A stretch of DNA of 64,000 nucleotides from Streptomyces sp. NBC_00289 (GTDB lineage: Bacteria > Actinomycetota > Actinomycetes > Streptomycetales > Streptomycetaceae): assembly GCF_041435115.1 (NCBI RefSeq), contig NZ_CP108046.1:5208001-5272000 (forward strand). The letters run 5' to 3'. The translations under genes were made by a program, and so were the position numbers. Positions 10,516-20,300 of the stretch are shown here, piece after piece. Position 1 is the stretch's first letter. Every line of letters starts with the position of its first letter. The notes beneath the pieces were generated by a model that saw nothing but the letters and a program-made list of their open reading frames with translations, was not told the DNA's origin and did no database searches.

Positions 10516-11598
10516 TCAGATGTCCAGGGGAAGTTGCTGCACCAGGAGCTTTCCGGCCATGGTCACTCCGCCGTCCATCGCGATGGCGAGGCCGTCGGCG
10601 TAGACGTGCGGGCCCTCGACCAGGGGATCGGTCGTGTCCTCGTCGTCCTCGGAGCCGACTTCGCCCATCAGGTACGGGATGGGGCTGTGCCCGTGGACGA
10701 TGCGGGTGCCGCCGTAGGTGTCCAGCAGCGAGCGCACGGCGTCGGCGCCGCCTTCGTCGCGGAAGGAGAAGCGCTTGGTGAACTTGCGGAACAGATCCCA
10801 CACTTCGTCCGCGTCGTTGCGTGTGATCGTCTCGCGGACGGTGTCGTTGACCGCCTCGATCGAGTCGCCGTAGTCGAGGTACGCGGTGGTGTCCGAGTGG
10901 ACGAGCAGGTGGCCGTCGACCTCCTCGACGGCGTCGAGGCGGGCCATCCACTGGAGGTGATGGTCCTGGAGGCGGTCCATGTCGGTCTTCTGGCCGCCGT
11001 TGAGCAGCCAGGCCGCCTGGAAGGTGGCGGTGCCCGCGCCGGAGTGGACGGGGGTGTCGCCGAACCGCTTGGCGCCGAGCAGCAGCAGTTCGTGGTTGCC
11101 CATGAGGGCCTTGCAGTAGCCGCCGGCCGCGGCCGCCTCGGCGGACAGCCGCATCACGAGGTCGATGACACCGATGCCGTCGGGGCCGCGGTCGGTGAAG
11201 TCGCCGAGGAACCACAGCCGGGCGGTGCCCGCGCACCAGTTCCCCGCCGAGTCGACCAGGCCCTTCTCCTGGAGGGCGGCCACCAGTTCGTCGATGTAGC
11301 CGTGCACGTCTCCGACGACGAACAGGGGCCCCGGCCCGCCGGCGGACTGCTGGGCCGGAACGGACGCCGGGTCGATCGTCACCTGAAGCGTGTCACCGCG
11401 GTTGATGACGGGAAGATCGCGCTGCGTGGGCGTGTACCCCTCCGGATGCTCCACCGGCTCCTCTACGGGTCTGACGGCACCGTCGGCGTGGCTGCTGTCG
11501 GAGTACGGCCCGGTCTCGTGGACGTATGCCGGTACCCGGAAGTCGCGCAACGTCGCCGTCCGTTCCGCCTCGGGTCCCTGACCGGCCCCCTGAGTCAT
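10516..11598 (-). CDS. Metallophosphoesterase (calcineurin-like)
   Basis: A 360-residue protein with the complete metallophosphoesterase signature in order: GDVHGYIDEL near residue 90, GDFTDRGPDGIG near 125, GNHELLLLG near 160, H in LLVHSDTTAY near 225, and GHSPIPYL near 295. All metal-ligand positions are present, so an active phosphatase or phosphodiesterase is expected. Protein Ser/Thr phosphatases and nucleotide hydrolases share this fold. The first 80 residues are acidic/proline-rich. The ATG at 11598 is chosen for its GGAGGGG ribosome binding site; another ATG lies 15 nt upstream. Confidence 0.88.
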   Translation of the reverse strand: MTQGAGQGPEAERTATLRDFRVPAYVHETGPYSDSSHADGAVRPVEEPVEHPEGYTPTQRDLPVINRGDTLQVTIDPASVPAQQSAGGPGPLFVVGDVHGYIDELVAALQEKGLVDSAGNWCAGTARLWFLGDFTDRGPDGIGVIDLVMRLSAEAAAAGGYCKALMGNHELLLLGAKRFGDTPVHSGAGTATFQAAWLLNGGQKTDMDRLQDHHLQWMARLDAVEEVDGHLLVHSDTTAYLDYGDSIEAVNDTVRETITRNDADEVWDLFRKFTKRFSFRDEGGADAVRSLLDTYGGTRIVHGHSPIPYLMGEVGSEDDEDTTDPLVEGPHVYADGLAIAMDGGVTMAGKLLVQQLPLDI

Positions 11599-11797
11599 CG
11601 ACCCCTCCACCATCGCGCCGCATCTGCACCGCATCGGACTGCCTGGTCGCAGCGGCCCGCGGTGTCGTGGGCCCATCATAGGAATGCGGATCGCGCCGTG
11701 TGATGACCCAGGGGTGGTGAATCAGAGCGGGACTCCGGTTCACCGCGGCTTTCGCCCCGATTGGGCAGGGCTTCGGCCGTCTCTCGATCGCCCGTGT

Positions 11798-12910
11798 CTA
11801 CTTCTCCTCGGGCGAACGCGGGGGGCTGACGGTCGTACGCGGAGGACGTCGCTGGGACGAGGTACGCACGATCAGCTCGGTCGGTATCACCTGCTCGACC
11901 AATTGGTCCGATTCGAGGCCCTCGATGGCGTCGATGAGGAGCTGGACCACCGCCGTGCCGATGCGGCGCGGCTTGAGGGAGAGCGTGGTGATGGGCGGCT
12001 CGGTGTTGGCGTACACGGTGGACTCGCTGCAGCAGACGAGCAGCAGGTCCTCCGGGACGCGCAGCCCGTAGCGGCGGGCGGCGGCGAGGAGGTCGGTGCC
12101 GTTCGGGTCGAACAGGCCGTAGACCGCGTCGGGCCGGTCGGGGCGGGCGAGCAGCCGGTCGGCGGCGACGGCGCCCGCGCACGGATCGTGCGCCGGATAG
12201 GCCTCGTACACCGGATCCTGGCCGACGCGCTCGCACCAGCGCAGGTAGGCGGTGGTCGACAGGTGGGTGTAGGTGTCGGTGGTGGTCCCGGTCAGCAGGC
12301 CGATGCGGCGGGCTCCCGCGTCGGCCAGATGGTCGAGGATGCCGAGTACGGCGGCCTCGTGGTCGTTGTCGACCCAGGCGGTGACCGGGAGCGAGCCGGC
12401 CGGGCGGCCGTCGGAGACGACAGGTAACCCCTGCCGGACCAGTTCGCTCACCACCGGGTCGTGGTCGGACGGGTCGATGACCACGGTCCCGTCGAGGGCG
12501 ACGTTCGACCACACGTCGTGGCGTGAGGTCGCGGGGAGGATGACGAGGGCGTAGCCGCGGGCGAGCGCGGCCGAGGTGGCGGCGCGCGCCATCTCGGCGA
12601 AGTACGCGAACTCGGTGAAGGTGAAAGGTTCATCCCCGTACGTCGTCACGGTCAGGCCGATCAGTCCGGACTTGCCGGTACGGAGCGTGCGTGCGGCGGC
12701 TGACGGGCGGTATCCGAGCCGGTCGGCGACTTCGCGGACGTGGCGTCGGGTGGCGTCCGGGAGCCGGCCCTTCCCGTTGAGGGCGTCGGAGACGGTCGTG
12801 ATGGACACTCCGGCGGCGGCGGCCACGTCCCTGATGCCCGCCCGGCCCGGCCGGCTGCCTCGGCGTGAGGTTTCCGCGCGGCTCACCTGGTGCTTCCCTG
12901 CTGCTGTCAT
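11798..12910 (-). CDS. LacI-family transcriptional regulator
   Basis: A 370-residue regulator. The LacI DNA-binding head lies near residues 25-80 (IRDVAAAAGVSITTVSDALN, then GYRPSAAARTLRTGKSGLIG). A periplasmic-binding-protein-like sugar-sensing domain follows to about residue 345, with the short tail RPPRTTVSPPRSPEEK. The ATG at 12910 is used. A GTG at 12886 has a better ribosome binding site (GGGAAG) and would remove eight residues without touching the domain. No sugar-utilisation genes lie next to it, so the ligand is unknown. A palindrome at 12997-13029 could be its own operator. Confidence 0.9.
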   Translation of the reverse strand: MTAAGKHQVSRAETSRRGSRPGRAGIRDVAAAAGVSITTVSDALNGKGRLPDATRRHVREVADRLGYRPSAAARTLRTGKSGLIGLTVTTYGDEPFTFTEFAYFAEMARAATSAALARGYALVILPATSRHDVWSNVALDGTVVIDPSDHDPVVSELVRQGLPVVSDGRPAGSLPVTAWVDNDHEAAVLGILDHLADAGARRIGLLTGTTTDTYTHLSTTAYLRWCERVGQDPVYEAYPAHDPCAGAVAADRLLARPDRPDAVYGLFDPNGTDLLAAARRYGLRVPEDLLLVCCSESTVYANTEPPITTLSLKPRRIGTAVVQLLIDAIEGLESDQLVEQVIPTELIVRTSSQRRPPRTTVSPPRSPEEK

Positions 12911-12996
12911 GGCGAGCCGATAGTAGGGCTCATGCGGTGGGGTAGGGCGGACGCATATGCACGCATTGACAGGCACGTTTCTGCAAGGTCATCACT

Positions 12997-13029
12997 GTTC
13001 AATTGCCTTGGAAACCAAGGGACTTGAAC
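12997..13029. promoter_or_regulatory. Hyphenated palindrome, candidate operator
   Basis: The inverted repeat has GTTCAA/TTGAAC outer arms and CCTTGG/CCAAGG inner arms around AAA. It lies 87 nt upstream of the LacI-family gene in the gap before hisC. It could bind the regulator or be a transcription terminator; there is no U-run. Confidence 0.45.
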
Positions 13030-13350
13030 GATTCCATGCCAGGACATGACTCGACGACCCGCACCGGCCTGCCAAGTACCCCATGTTTCGAAGAGGTCTC
13101 AACTCACCTGCACGAGGGATGCGCGCTACGGCGTGAGCCACCGGCGCATAGATATATGTAGCCGCGCCCCCTCGATTCGTGTGACTTCGTACGGTGATGC
13201 CCCTGATGCTGGTGTGACGGATGAGGTTTCGGTCCCGACCGGCAGAGGTCGTCCCCCATCTGTACGCAGCGGTGCGGAATCCTCATAAGGTGAGGAGTAT
13301 TGGAAGCCGGTGGTGGTGACGGTCCGCCGGTGGTCGCGAGGAGGACTGCG
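13030..13350. other. Gene-free stretch upstream of hisC
   Basis: About 320 bases without a credible gene. It includes an AT-rich patch (atagatatatgtag near 13146) and a short inverted repeat CCTCATAAGGTGAGG near 13281, which could be part of the hisC leader or promoter. No riboswitch is recognised. Confidence 0.4.
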
Positions 13351-14430
13351 GTGAGCGAGACGAGCCCCAAGCTGCGTGCCGAGCTGGAGGGTATCCCCAC
13401 CTACAAGCCGGGCAGGCCCGCCGCGTCCGGCGGTCCGGTCGCGTACAAGCTGTCCTCCAACGAGAACCCCTATCCTCCGCTGCCGGGCGTGATGGAGACG
13501 GTGACGGGCGCCGCCGCGTCGTTCAACCGCTACCCGGACATGGCGTGTACCGGCCTGATGGACGAACTGTCCGAGCGCTTCGCCGTTCCCCTCTCCCACC
13601 TGGCGACCGGCACCGGCTCGGTCGGTGTCGCCCAGCAGCTGGTGCAGGCGACCTCCGGACCTGGCGACGAGGTGATCTACGCCTGGCGGTCCTTCGAGGC
13701 GTACCCGATCATCACGCAGGTCAGCGGCGCTACCGCGGTCCCGGTGCCGCTGACGCCCGGTGATGTGCACGACCTGGACGCCATGGCGGACGCGATCACC
13801 GACCGGACGCGGCTGATCTTCGTCTGCAACCCCAACAACCCCACGGGCACGGTCGTCCGACGGGCCGAGCTGGAACGGTTCCTCGACCGCGTGCCGGGCG
13901 ATGTGCTGGTGGTGCTGGACGAGGCGTACCGGGAGTTCATCCGGGACATCGAGGTGCCGGACGGCGTGACGTTGTACCGGGACCGGCCGAACGTCTGTGT
14001 TCTGCGCACGTTCTCCAAGGCGTACGGTCTCGCCGGCCTGCGCGTCGGGTTCGCCATCGCCCATGAGCCGGTCGCGGCGGCGCTGCGCAAGACGGCCGTG
14101 CCGTTCGGTGTGAGCCAGCTCGCCCAGGACGCGGCCGTCGCCTCCCTACGGGCCGAGGACGAACTGCTCGGCCGGGTCGGCTCGCTGGTCTGCGAGCGCA
14201 CGCGGGTGGTCGACGCGCTGCGGGCGCAGGGCTGGACGGTGCCCGAGACGCAGGCCAACTTCGTGTGGCTGCGGCTGGGGGAGCAGACGGTCGCCTTCGC
14301 GGCCGCCTGCGAGCAGGCGGGTGTGGTGGTGCGCCCCTTCGCCGGTGAGGGTGTGCGGGTCACGGTCGGTGAGAACGAGGCGAACGACATCTTCCTGCGG
14401 GTGGCGGAAGGGTTCCGGAAGGAGCTCTAG
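13351..14430 (+). CDS. hisC: Histidinol-phosphate aminotransferase
   Basis: A 359-residue class I/II PLP aminotransferase of the HisC type. It would transfer an amino group to imidazole-acetol phosphate in histidine synthesis. Visible marks are [15 protein letters not shown] near residue 30, [13 protein letters not shown] near 165, LDEAYREF near 195 and the PLP-lysine motif [13 protein letters not shown] near 225. The GTG at 13351 is chosen because GAGGAGG lies 5-6 nt upstream. It stands alone, outside a his operon, so it is probably the second hisC-like copy seen in streptomycetes. A broad aromatic aminotransferase role is possible. A strong terminator follows. Confidence 0.9.
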   Translation: MSETSPKLRAELEGIPTYKPGRPAASGGPVAYKLSSNENPYPPLPGVMETVTGAAASFNRYPDMACTGLMDELSERFAVPLSHLATGTGSVGVAQQLVQATSGPGDEVIYAWRSFEAYPIITQVSGATAVPVPLTPGDVHDLDAMADAITDRTRLIFVCNPNNPTGTVVRRAELERFLDRVPGDVLVVLDEAYREFIRDIEVPDGVTLYRDRPNVCVLRTFSKAYGLAGLRVGFAIAHEPVAAALRKTAVPFGVSQLAQDAAVASLRAEDELLGRVGSLVCERTRVVDALRAQGWTVPETQANFVWLRLGEQTVAFAAACEQAGVVVRPFAGEGVRVTVGENEANDIFLRVAEGFRKEL

Positions 14431-14473
14431 CAGCGCCGCCGCAGCGGTTAACCGGGCTCGAGGCCCGATTCCG

Positions 14474-14523
14474 CGGGCGGGGGTCCACTGGCGAACTTCA
14501 CCAGTGGACCTCCGCCCGTTTTT
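14474..14523 (+). terminator. Strong intrinsic terminator after hisC
   Basis: An 18-bp stem (14474-14491 against 14501-14518, with one wobble pair) and a 9-nt loop are followed by TTTTT at 14519-14523. It is one of the few in this window with a clear U-run. Confidence 0.92.
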
Positions 14524-14622
14524 GGGCCCCAGGGGACTCCGGGGATCCAGGAGGGGGCCGAAGGGCCCTAGAGGGACCCCCTGTGGATTGTCGAAAATCA
14601 GTACGCCATAATGGCTTGTGAA

Positions 14623-14638
14623 TGTGAACGCGTTCACA
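14623..14638. promoter_or_regulatory. Rex operator (ROP) of the cyd operon
   Basis: TGTGAACGCGTTCACA is a perfect 16-bp palindrome and matches the known Streptomyces Rex binding consensus. It lies 85 nt upstream of cydA. Rex senses the NADH/NAD+ ratio and represses cydABCD when oxygen is plentiful. The flanks (CTTGTGAA ... TTCACAAG) provide an additional overlapping half-site. Confidence 0.95.
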
Positions 14639-14722
14639 AGCGTGTCCCGGTTGCTCCCGTGATGCGTACGACAAAAGGGGCATACTGCCGCCGCGTGGTG
14701 GCAACGTAAGGAGACTGACGAC

Positions 14723-16231
14723 GTGGACCTGGCTTTGGCGCCGGAGACTCTGGCGCGTTGGCAGTTCGGCATCACCACCGTCTACCACTTCCTGTTCGTC
14801 CCCCTGACGATCTCTCTTGCCGCTCTCACGGCCGGGTTGCAGACCGCCTGGGTGCGGACCGAGAACGAGAAGTACCTCAGGGCGACCAAGTTCTGGGGCA
14901 AGCTCTTCCTGATCAACATCGCGATGGGCGTGGTCACCGGCATCGTGCAGGAGTTCCAGTTCGGTATGAACTGGTCGGACTACTCCCGCTTCGTCGGTGA
15001 CGTCTTCGGTGCCCCGCTCGCCTTCGAGGCCCTGATCGCCTTCTTCTTCGAGTCCACGTTCATCGGCCTGTGGATCTTCGGCTGGGACAAGCTGCCGAAG
15101 CGGATCCACCTGGCCTGCATATGGATGGTCTCGATCGGCACGATCCTGTCGGCGTACTTCATCCTCGCGGCCAACTCATGGATGCAGCACCCCGTCGGCT
15201 ACCGGATCAACAAGGCGAAGGGTCGTGCCGAGCTCACGGACTTCTGGCAGGTGCTGACCCAGAACACCGCGCTGGCCCAGGCCTTCCACACGCTCGCCGC
15301 GTCCTTCCTGACCGGCGGCGCCTTCATGGTCGGCATCGCGGCCTTCCACCTCTTCCGCAAGAAGCACGTGCGGGTGATGAAGACCTCGCTGCGGCTGGGG
15401 CTGGTCACCGTGGCCATCGCCGGCCTGCTCACCGCGATCAGCGGTGACACGCTCGGCAAGGTCATGTTCAAGCAGCAGCCGATGAAAATGGCGGCCGCCG
15501 AGGCGCTGTGGGACGGCCAGAACTCCGCGCCGTTCTCGATCTTCGCGTACGGGGACGTCAGCAAGGGGCACAACAGCGTCGAGCTGTCCGTCCCGGGGAT
15601 ACTGTCGTTCCTCGCCGACGACGACTTCAACTCCTACGTCCCCGGTATCAACGACACCAACAAGGCCGAGCAGCAGAAGTACGGCCCCGGCGACTACCGC
15701 CCCATCATCCCCGTCACCTTCTGGGCGTTCCGCTGGATGATCGGCTTCGGCATGGCGTCCTTCACGATCGGCCTCGCCGGGCTGTGGCTGACCCGCAGGA
15801 AGTTCATGCTCCCCCAGCACCTGCGGGTCGGCGAGGACGAGGTGCCGCATCTGGTCCTCTTCAGGAACAAGGCGCTCGGACCCAAGCTCACCAGGCTGTA
15901 CTGGCTGGTGGCGATCTGGACCCTGGGCTTCCCGCTGATCGCCAACTCCTGGGGCTGGATCTTCACCGAGATGGGCCGCCAGCCGTGGGTCGTCTACGGC
16001 GTGATGCAGACCCGGGACGCGGTCTCCCCCGGCGTCTCCCAGGGCGAGATCCTCACCTCCATGCTCGTCTTCACCGCGCTCTACGCCGTCCTCGCCGTCG
16101 TCGAGGTCAAGCTGCTGGTGAAGTACGTCAAGGGCGGGCCGCCCGAGCTCACCGAGGCCGACCTCAACCCGCCCACGAAGATCGGCGGCGACACCCGTGA
16201 CGCCGACAAGCCGATGGCCTTCTCCTACTAG
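14723..16231 (+). CDS. cydA: Cytochrome bd ubiquinol/menaquinol oxidase subunit I
   Basis: A 502-residue multi-pass membrane protein carrying the haems of cytochrome bd. The haem-ligand region FGITTVYHFLFVPLT is near residue 15. The conserved helix segment GVVTGIVQEFQFGMNW is near 75, and the quinol-oxidation signature WIFTEMGRQPWVVYGVMQT is near 415. The loop before the last signature is of the short Q-loop type common in actinobacteria. A GTG start at 14723 follows AAGGAGA. It is the first gene of the operon cydA-cydB-cydDC, with 20 nt to cydB, and is controlled by the Rex operator upstream. Confidence 0.98.
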   Translation: MDLALAPETLARWQFGITTVYHFLFVPLTISLAALTAGLQTAWVRTENEKYLRATKFWGKLFLINIAMGVVTGIVQEFQFGMNWSDYSRFVGDVFGAPLAFEALIAFFFESTFIGLWIFGWDKLPKRIHLACIWMVSIGTILSAYFILAANSWMQHPVGYRINKAKGRAELTDFWQVLTQNTALAQAFHTLAASFLTGGAFMVGIAAFHLFRKKHVRVMKTSLRLGLVTVAIAGLLTAISGDTLGKVMFKQQPMKMAAAEALWDGQNSAPFSIFAYGDVSKGHNSVELSVPGILSFLADDDFNSYVPGINDTNKAEQQKYGPGDYRPIIPVTFWAFRWMIGFGMASFTIGLAGLWLTRRKFMLPQHLRVGEDEVPHLVLFRNKALGPKLTRLYWLVAIWTLGFPLIANSWGWIFTEMGRQPWVVYGVMQTRDAVSPGVSQGEILTSMLVFTALYAVLAVVEVKLLVKYVKGGPPELTEADLNPPTKIGGDTRDADKPMAFSY

Positions 16232-16251
16232 GCCCAGGGAGCTGCTGAGTC

Positions 16252-17256
16252 ATGGAACTCCACGACGTCTGGTTCGTCCTCATCGCGGTCCTGTGGACCG
16301 GCTACTTCTTCCTGGAGGGCTTCGACTTCGGAGTCGGCATCCTCACCAAGCTGCTGGCTCGGGACCGTCCCGAGAAGCGGGTGCTGATCAACACGATCGG
16401 TCCCGTGTGGGACGGCAACGAGGTGTGGCTGCTCTCGGCCGGCGGCGCGACCTTCGCCGCCTTCCCCGAGTGGTACGCCACCCTCTTCTCCGGCTTCTAT
16501 CTGCCCCTGCTGGTCATCCTGGTCTGTCTGATCCTCCGGGGCGTCGCCTTCGAGTACCGGGCGAAGCGGCCCGAGGAGAACTGGCAGCGCAACTGGGAGA
16601 CCGCGATCTTCTGGACCTCGCTGATCCCGGCGTTCCTGTGGGGCGTGGCCTTCGGCAACATCGTGCGAGGCGTGAAGATCGACCGGAACTTCGAGTACGT
16701 CGGCACCCTGTGGGACCTGCTCAACCCGTACGCGCTGCTCGGCGGTCTGGTGACCTTGACGCTCTTCACCTTCCACGGTGCGGTGTTCACGGCACTCAAG
16801 ACGGTCGGGGACATCCGTGAGAGGGCGCGGAAGCTGGCGCTGCGGGTCGGTCTCCTCGCTGCCGGAGCCGCCTTGCTCTTCCTGCTCTGGACGCAGGTGA
16901 ACGGCGGCGACGGCAAGAGCCTGGTCGCGATGGTCGTGGCGGTCGTCGCGTTGGTCGCGGCACTGGTGGCGAACCAGGCTGGGCGGGAGGGATGGTCGTT
17001 CGCCCTGTCCGGGATCACCATCGTGGCCGCCGTGGCGATGCTCTTCCTGACGCTCTTCCCGAACGTCATGCCGTCCTCGCTCAACGAGGACTGGAGTCTC
17101 ACGGTCACCAATGCCTCGTCCAGCCCGTACACCCTGAGGATCATGACTTGGTGTGCGGGGATCGCGACACCGCTCGTCCTCCTCTACCAGGGCTGGACCT
17201 ACTGGGTGTTCCGCAAGCGGATCGGCACGCAGCACATCGCCGAAGCCGCACACTGA
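16252..17256 (+). CDS. cydB: Cytochrome bd oxidase subunit II
   Basis: A 334-residue membrane protein of the CydB family with about eight to nine hydrophobic segments. The N-terminus has the typical LWTGYFFLEGFDFGVGIL, followed by GPVWDGNEVWLLSAGG near residue 45. It forms the heterodimeric oxidase with CydA and supports electron transfer to oxygen when oxygen is scarce. The ATG follows GGGAGCTGCTGAGTC. It is 20 nt downstream of cydA, so the two are co-transcribed. The gap to cydDC holds a perfect parS site. Confidence 0.98.
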   Translation: MELHDVWFVLIAVLWTGYFFLEGFDFGVGILTKLLARDRPEKRVLINTIGPVWDGNEVWLLSAGGATFAAFPEWYATLFSGFYLPLLVILVCLILRGVAFEYRAKRPEENWQRNWETAIFWTSLIPAFLWGVAFGNIVRGVKIDRNFEYVGTLWDLLNPYALLGGLVTLTLFTFHGAVFTALKTVGDIRERARKLALRVGLLAAGAALLFLLWTQVNGGDGKSLVAMVVAVVALVAALVANQAGREGWSFALSGITIVAAVAMLFLTLFPNVMPSSLNEDWSLTVTNASSSPYTLRIMTWCAGIATPLVLLYQGWTYWVFRKRIGTQHIAEAAH

Positions 17257-17280
17257 GTCCGCCGCGGAGGGGTGTTTCCC

Positions 17281-17300
17281 GGTGTTTCACGTGAAACACC
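17281..17300. promoter_or_regulatory. parS ParB-binding site (perfect)
   Basis: The core TGTTTCACGTGAAACA at 17283-17298 is a perfect match to the parS consensus, extended by one GG/CC pair to a 20-bp palindrome. It lies between cydB and cydDC. ParB loads at such sites to organise the oriC region during sporulation. Confidence 0.93.
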
Positions 17301-17319
17301 CCTCTCTGGACCGAAGGGC

Positions 17320-20300
17320 ATGTTTCACGTGAAACCGATCGATCCACGTCTGCTCCGATACGCCCACGCCACACGCCGATTCCTGGTGGCGGTCGTCGTC
17401 CTCGGGGTCATCGGGGCGGGACTGGTCATCGCGCAGGCGATGCTCATCGCCGAGGTGGTCGTGGGGGCGTTCCAGCACGGGATGTCCGCCACTGAACTCC
17501 AGTCTCCCCTCGCGCTGTTGGTGACCGTCGCGATCGGTCGTGCCCTGGTCTCATGGCTCACCGGGCTCGCCGCGCACCGGGCGAGTGCGGCGGTGAAGTC
17601 GGAGCTGCGCCGGAAGCTGCTCGAGCGCGCGGCGGCGCTCGGTCCCGGCTGGCTCGGCGGACAGCGGACCGGGTCACTCGTCGCCCTCGCCACCCGGGGA
17701 GTCGACGCCCTCGACGACTACTTCTCGCGCTATCTGCCGCAGTTGGGGCTCGCTGTGGTCGTGCCGGTGGCGGTGCTGGCCCGGATCGTGACCGAGGACT
17801 GGGTCTCGGCCGCCCTCATCGTCGGGACCCTGCCGCTCATCCCCGTCTTCATGGTGCTGATCGGCTGGGCCACGCAGTCCCGGATGGACCGGCAGTGGCA
17901 GTTGCTGTCCAGGCTGTCCGGGCACTTCCTGGACGTCGTCGCCGGCCTGCCGACCCTCAAGGTGTTCGGACGGGCCAAGGCGCAGGCGGAGTCGATCCGG
18001 CGGATCACCGACGAGTACCGGCAGGCCACCCTTCGCACCCTGCGGATCGCCTTCATCTCCTCCTTCGCGCTGGAACTGCTCTCCACGCTCTCGGTGGCCC
18101 TGGTCGCCGTGACGATCGGCATGCGACTCGTGCACGGGGAGATGGACCTGTACATCGGCCTGGTCATCCTCATCCTCGCGCCCGAGGCCTATCTGCCCCT
18201 GCGTCAGGTGGGTGCGCAGTACCACGCGGCCTCTGAGGGACTTGCCGCGGCCGAGGAGATCTTCGCGGTGCTCGAGACGCCGGTGCCGGTTTCGGGGGCC
18301 GGCGCCGTGCCGAACGGCGCCCTGTCCTTCGACCACGTCACGGTTCGCTACCCGGGGAGGTCCGGAGACGCCGCGTCGGACGTGTCCTTCGCCGTCGAGC
18401 TCGGGGAGACGGTCGCGCTCGTCGGGCCGAGCGGTGCGGGCAAGTCGACGCTGCTGAACGCCCTTCTGGGGTTCGTGCGGCCCAGCGAGGGGCGGATCCT
18501 GGTCGGGGGAGCCGATCTCACCGACATCGATCTCGCGCAGTGGCACTCACTGGTCGCCTGGGTGCCTCAGCGGCCCCAGCTGTTCGCCGGGACGATCACC
18601 GAGAACGTACGGCTCGCACGGCCCGACGCGGACGAAGTCGCCGTACGGCGGGCGCTTGCGGACGCGGGCGCGCTGAAGTTCGTGGACACGCTGCCCGAAG
18701 GCGCGGAGACACGGCTCGGCGAGGACGGCGCCGGACTGTCCGCCGGGCAGCGGCAGCGGCTCGCGCTCGCCCGGGTGTTCCTCGCGGACCGGCCGTTCCT
18801 GCTCCTGGACGAGCCGACGGCCGCGCTGGACGGAGCCACGGAAGCCGAGGTCGTGGAGGCGGTACAGCGACTGGCCGTCGGGCGGACGGTGCTGCTGGTG
18901 GTCCACCGTCCGGCGCTGCTGGGAGTCGCGGACCGGGTGGTGCGGCTGGAGGACGCCACGCCTTCCGCATCCGGTGACCTCACCGCCCCGGCGCAGGTCC
19001 CCGCCGCCGCAGAAGCCGTGGACCGGGCGCCCGAGGCCCGCCGGATCGAGGAGGATCCGGCAGGGGACATAGGTGACGGCGGGATCGAGACGCCCGGCCC
19101 GGCCGCCGGGGCCCCCGGTGTCCTGGCCCGGGTGCGCGCCCTGTCCGGCGCCCGGCGTGGCCGCCTCGGCCTCGCGCTGCTGCTGGGAAGCCTCGCCCTC
19201 GGCAGTGCCGTCGGACTCATGGCGACCTCCGGGTGGCTCATCTCCCGGGCCTCGCAGCAGCCGCCGGTGCTGTATCTCATGGTCGCCGTGACGGCGACGC
19301 GGGCCTTCGGCATCGGGCGCGCCGTCTTCCGGTACGGCGAGCGGCTCGTCTCGCACGACGCGGTCCTGCGGATGCTGGCCGACACTCGAGTCGCCGTCTA
19401 CCGGCGGCTGGAGCGGCTGGCGCCCGCCGGGCTGCGCCGGACCCGCCGGGGCGACCTGCTCTCACGCCTGGTCGCCGATGTGGACGCCCTGCAGGACTAC
19501 TGGCTGCGGTGGCTGCTGCCCGCCGGTGCCGCGGTGTTGGTGTCCGCCGCGGCCGTCGCCTTCACGGCCTGGCTGCTTCCCGTGGCCGGCGCCGCGCTCG
19601 CGGCCGGACTGCTGGCCGCCGGTGCCGGAGTCCCGCTCGTCACGGGCGCCGTGGCACGGCGGGCCGAGCGCAGGCTGGCGCCCGCCCGCGGAGCACTGGC
19701 GACCCGGGTGACGGACCTGCTCACCGGAACCGCCGAGCTGACCGTCGCCGGCGCCCTGCCCGCCCATGCCGCCGAGGCACACAGGGCCGACGGCACTCTC
19801 ACCCGGATCTCCGCGCGGGCCGCCACCGCCACAGCGCTCGGCGACGGACTCACCGCGCTGCTCTCCGGTCTGACCGTCGCCGCCACCGCCCTCCTCGGCG
19901 CCCAGGCGGTCGCCGACGGACGGCTGAGCGGGGTGGCCATGGCCGTCGTCGTCCTCACACCGTTGGCCGCCTTCGAGGCGGTCCTCGGCATGCCCCTCGC
20001 CGCGCAGTACCGGCAGCGGGTGGCCAGGAGCGCGGAGCGCGTGTTCGAGGTGCTGGACGCACCCGAGCCCGTACGGGAGCCGGAGCGGCCGCGGCAGGCG
20101 CCCCAGTCCCCTTTCCCGGTCGAGCTCAAGGGACTGGCCGCCCGGCACTCCGGACAGGACCGGGACGCCCTCGCCGCACTCGACCTCACCTTGGAGGAGG
20201 GCCGGCGGGTCGCCGTGGTCGGGGCGTCCGGGTCCGGCAAGACGACCCTCGCCCAGGTCCTCCTGCGCTTCCTGGACGCGGACCGGGGCACGTACACGCT

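Noticed and set aside
14581..14590. A TGTGGATTG DnaA-box-like motif near the cyd promoter
   Set aside because: It has two mismatches and stands alone; the Rex operator explains the region.
17272..17319. An upstream start for cydDC beginning inside the first parS
   Set aside because: The ATG at 17320 fits family starts; the upstream reading codes part of the parS and adds residues without similarity.
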